From NCBI GenBank assembly GCA_017532485.1, contig JAFXJE010000051.1, forward strand, positions 1 through 7,587: 7,587 bases of DNA, in the 5' to 3' direction. Below are positions 6,202 to 7,587 of this stretch, in pieces. Under the pieces are notes generated by a model. The model was given only the letters and a program-made list of their open reading frames with translations. It was not told the DNA's origin and did no database searches. The translations under genes were made by a program, and so were the position numbers. The DNA comes from Peptococcaceae bacterium. GTDB lineage: Bacteria; Bacillota; Peptococcia; Peptococcales; Peptococcaceae. The first letter of the stretch is position 1. Every line of letters starts with the position of its first letter.

Positions 6202-7185
6202 ATGATTAAACAAACTTACTACTATCTGCAGGATAAAGTAGAGCCTTGCTATAATCTGGCAGTGGAACAGCACCTACTGGAAAGTGTACCAACTGAAGCT
6301 TGTATTTTGTATTTATGGCAAAATCAACGGACAGTTGTTATCGGTAAAAACCAAAATTGCTGGAAAGAATGTAAATTACAGCAGTTAAGTGATGACGGCG
6401 GGCAAATGGTGCGGCGTCTTTCCGGCGGAGGGGCAGTCTATCATGATTTGGGAAATCTGAATTTTACCTTTTTAATTCGGAAACAAGATTATGACATCTC
6501 TCGACAGCTGGAAGTTATTCTCCAAGCTTTGTTGCTCTTAGGTATACCAGCAGAGAAAAGTGGACGTAATGATTTATTGGCTGATGGCAGAAAATTTTCT
6601 GGCAATGCCTTTTACGAAAGTGGTGACTATGCGTACCATCATGGTACTCTGATGGTCAATGTAGACCGTAGTCAGTTGGGGAAATATCTGCAAGTATCGG
6701 CTGAAAAATTGGCTAGTAAAGGAGTCAGCTCCGTACAGGCAAGGGTAGTAAACTTAAATGAGCTAAAGCCTGATTTGACTATAAAAGAGTTGCAGCAAGC
6801 TTTGCTGCAAGCTATGGAGATAGTTTATGGCTGTCCTATTCAGCCTTGGCAAGAGGAGAAGCTTGATTTGGCACAGATAGCAATTTATCAAGCAAAATAT
6901 GCTTCAGATGAGTGGCGTTTGGGTAGACCTATTCCTTTTAGCTGGGAAATGAGTCACCGTTTTCCGTGGGGCGAAATCCAACTGCAATGTGAGGTTAATA
7001 GAGGAAAAATCCAGCAAAGCAATATTTATTCTGATGCTATGGATGGAGAATTAATTGAAAAAATTGCCGAGCAACTCCAAGGCTGTGCTTTTGGCAGTAA
7101 AGCTATGGTTGCTAGATTGGCAGAAATGCCAGTACGCGCAGAAATTGACGATTTGTGTCAATATCTGACGGGGTTGCAGATGTAA
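6202..7185 (+). CDS. lplA: Lipoate--protein ligase (LplA family)
   Basis: The enzyme activates free lipoate with ATP and transfers it to the lysine of lipoyl domains; here GcvH Lys64 is the obvious acceptor. The 327-residue length matches two-domain LplA/LplJ-type ligases. Motifs seen: an N-terminal YNLAVEQHLL (17-26), VVIGKNQNCWKEC (45-57), RRLSGGGAVYHDLGNLNFTF (71-90), and GRNDLLADGRKFSGNAF (121-137), where Lys131 is the predicted catalytic lysine. HHGTLMVN (146-153) and KGVSSVQARVVNL (173-185) follow. The rest (about 250-327) is the C-terminal accessory domain, so it is not the C-terminally shortened type. It starts 3 nt after gcvPB with no clear Shine-Dalgarno sequence, so translation probably depends on ribosomes finishing gcvPB. 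An octanoyl or lipoyl transfer role (LipM/LipL-like) is possible but less likely given its LplA-type motifs. Confidence 0.93.
   Translation: MIKQTYYYLQDKVEPCYNLAVEQHLLESVPTEACILYLWQNQRTVVIGKNQNCWKECKLQQLSDDGGQMVRRLSGGGAVYHDLGNLNFTFLIRKQDYDISRQLEVILQALLLLGIPAEKSGRNDLLADGRKFSGNAFYESGDYAYHHGTLMVNVDRSQLGKYLQVSAEKLASKGVSSVQARVVNLNELKPDLTIKELQQALLQAMEIVYGCPIQPWQEEKLDLAQIAIYQAKYASDEWRLGRPIPFSWEMSHRFPWGEIQLQCEVNRGKIQQSNIYSDAMDGELIEKIAEQLQGCAFGSKAMVARLAEMPVRAEIDDLCQYLTGLQM
6790..6810 (+). repeat. Perfect 9-bp inverted repeat inside the lipoate ligase gene
   Basis: The arms TTGCAGCAA (6790-6798) and TTGCTGCAA (6802-6810) are exact reverse complements separated by GCT. The site encodes part of ELQQALLQAM in the ligase. 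No T-run follows (GCTATGG), so it is not a terminator. It may be a by-product of repeated Leu/Gln/Ala codons, though the resulting RNA stem would be fairly stable. Confidence 0.6.
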
Positions 7186-7209
7186 GGATAAATGAGGAGA
7201 ATAAAACCT

Positions 7210-7587
7210 ATGCAATATGATTTGATTGTAATTGGTGGTGGTCCGGGTGGCTATGTAGCTGCTATCAGAGCCAGTCAATTAGGCATGAAAACAGCTTTGG
7301 TAGAAAAAGATGCTTTGGGCGGCACTTGCTTAAATAGAGGTTGTATCCCAACAAAAACTTTAATGCACGCAGCTAATGTTTATCGTGAAGTGGGTGAAAG
7401 TGCTTCGTTGGGTTTACATTTCGGGGAAGCAAGCTACAATTTTGGTGAAATGCACCAACGCAAAAACGATGTTATCGGACAATTACGTGACGGTATTGCT
7501 CAGCTCTTGAAAGCAAACCAAGTAGATGTTTATGCAGAAAAAGGCATAATTCTTGACAGTAATAATGTCCAAGTGGGTGCCGAAACC
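7210..7587 (+). CDS. lpdA: Dihydrolipoyl dehydrogenase (GCS L-protein), 3' truncated by window edge
   Basis: This is the N-terminal 126 residues of a flavoprotein disulfide reductase that reoxidises the dihydrolipoyl arm of GcvH, passing electrons through FAD to NAD+. It starts with the dinucleotide-binding fold YDLIVIGGGPGGYVAAIRA (3-21), with the GxGxxG glycines at 9-14. The redox disulfide motif GGTCLNRGCIPTK follows, with Cys40 and Cys45 spaced as in dihydrolipoyl dehydrogenases. Family members are about 460-470 residues, so most of the NAD and dimerisation domains lie beyond the window. There is no N-terminal lipoyl domain, unlike some pyruvate dehydrogenase-associated versions. TGAGGAG (7193-7199) lies about 10 nt upstream of the ATG. 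The 24-nt gap after the ligase gene has no terminator, so it most likely belongs to the same riboswitch-controlled operon. Confidence 0.93.
   Translation, partial: MQYDLIVIGGGPGGYVAAIRASQLGMKTALVEKDALGGTCLNRGCIPTKTLMHAANVYREVGESASLGLHFGEASYNFGEMHQRKNDVIGQLRDGIAQLLKANQVDVYAEKGIILDSNNVQVGAET

Noticed and set aside
1..7587. Mobile elements, CRISPR arrays, integrase sites or phage genes
   Set aside because: No transposase, direct-repeat array, tRNA attachment site or phage-like gene is visible. The gene content is ordinary chromosomal metabolism.

Overview
The window is an AT-rich bacterial segment with everything on the + strand. It carries an almost complete glycine cleavage system (GCS) operon behind a tandem glycine riboswitch. 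Split P-protein genes (gcvPA/gcvPB), strong AGGAGG-type ribosome binding sites, a DUF975 membrane protein and transcription-terminating riboswitch control all point to Bacillota. A more specific placement, such as Negativicutes, is only a guess.

Layout. (1) Positions 2-706 are the 3' part of a CyuA/UPF0597-type L-cysteine desulfidase gene, cut by the left window edge. (2) Positions 742-1524 encode a 260-residue DUF975 multi-pass membrane protein of unknown function. (3) Positions 1525-1913 are non-coding but densely used. They hold an AT-rich inverted repeat, a strong sigma-A-type promoter (TTGACA-16-TATACT), a two-aptamer glycine riboswitch with a leader-linker kink-turn, a 23-bp terminator hairpin and the gcvT ribosome binding site. 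(4) Positions 1914-6198 hold gcvT, gcvH, gcvPA and gcvPB. (5) Positions 6202-7185 encode a lipoate-protein ligase. (6) Positions 7210-7587 are the start of a dihydrolipoyl dehydrogenase gene, cut by the right edge.

How the genes work together. GcvPA/GcvPB decarboxylate glycine and load the aminomethyl group on the lipoyl arm of GcvH. GcvT passes the one-carbon unit to tetrahydrofolate and releases ammonia, and the dihydrolipoyl dehydrogenase reoxidises the arm. The lipoate ligase probably installs lipoate on Lys64 of GcvH. All of these sit downstream of the riboswitch without an obvious terminator between them, so glycine probably switches on both the pathway and the enzyme that activates its carrier protein.

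Most notable observation. The riboswitch can be read almost base by base. A canonical kink-turn joins leader and linker. The 3' strand of the aptamer II P1 stem (1820-1824) is also part of the terminator's 5' arm, which predicts a glycine-ON antitermination switch. The genes belong to known families, and I see no clearly new biological system.
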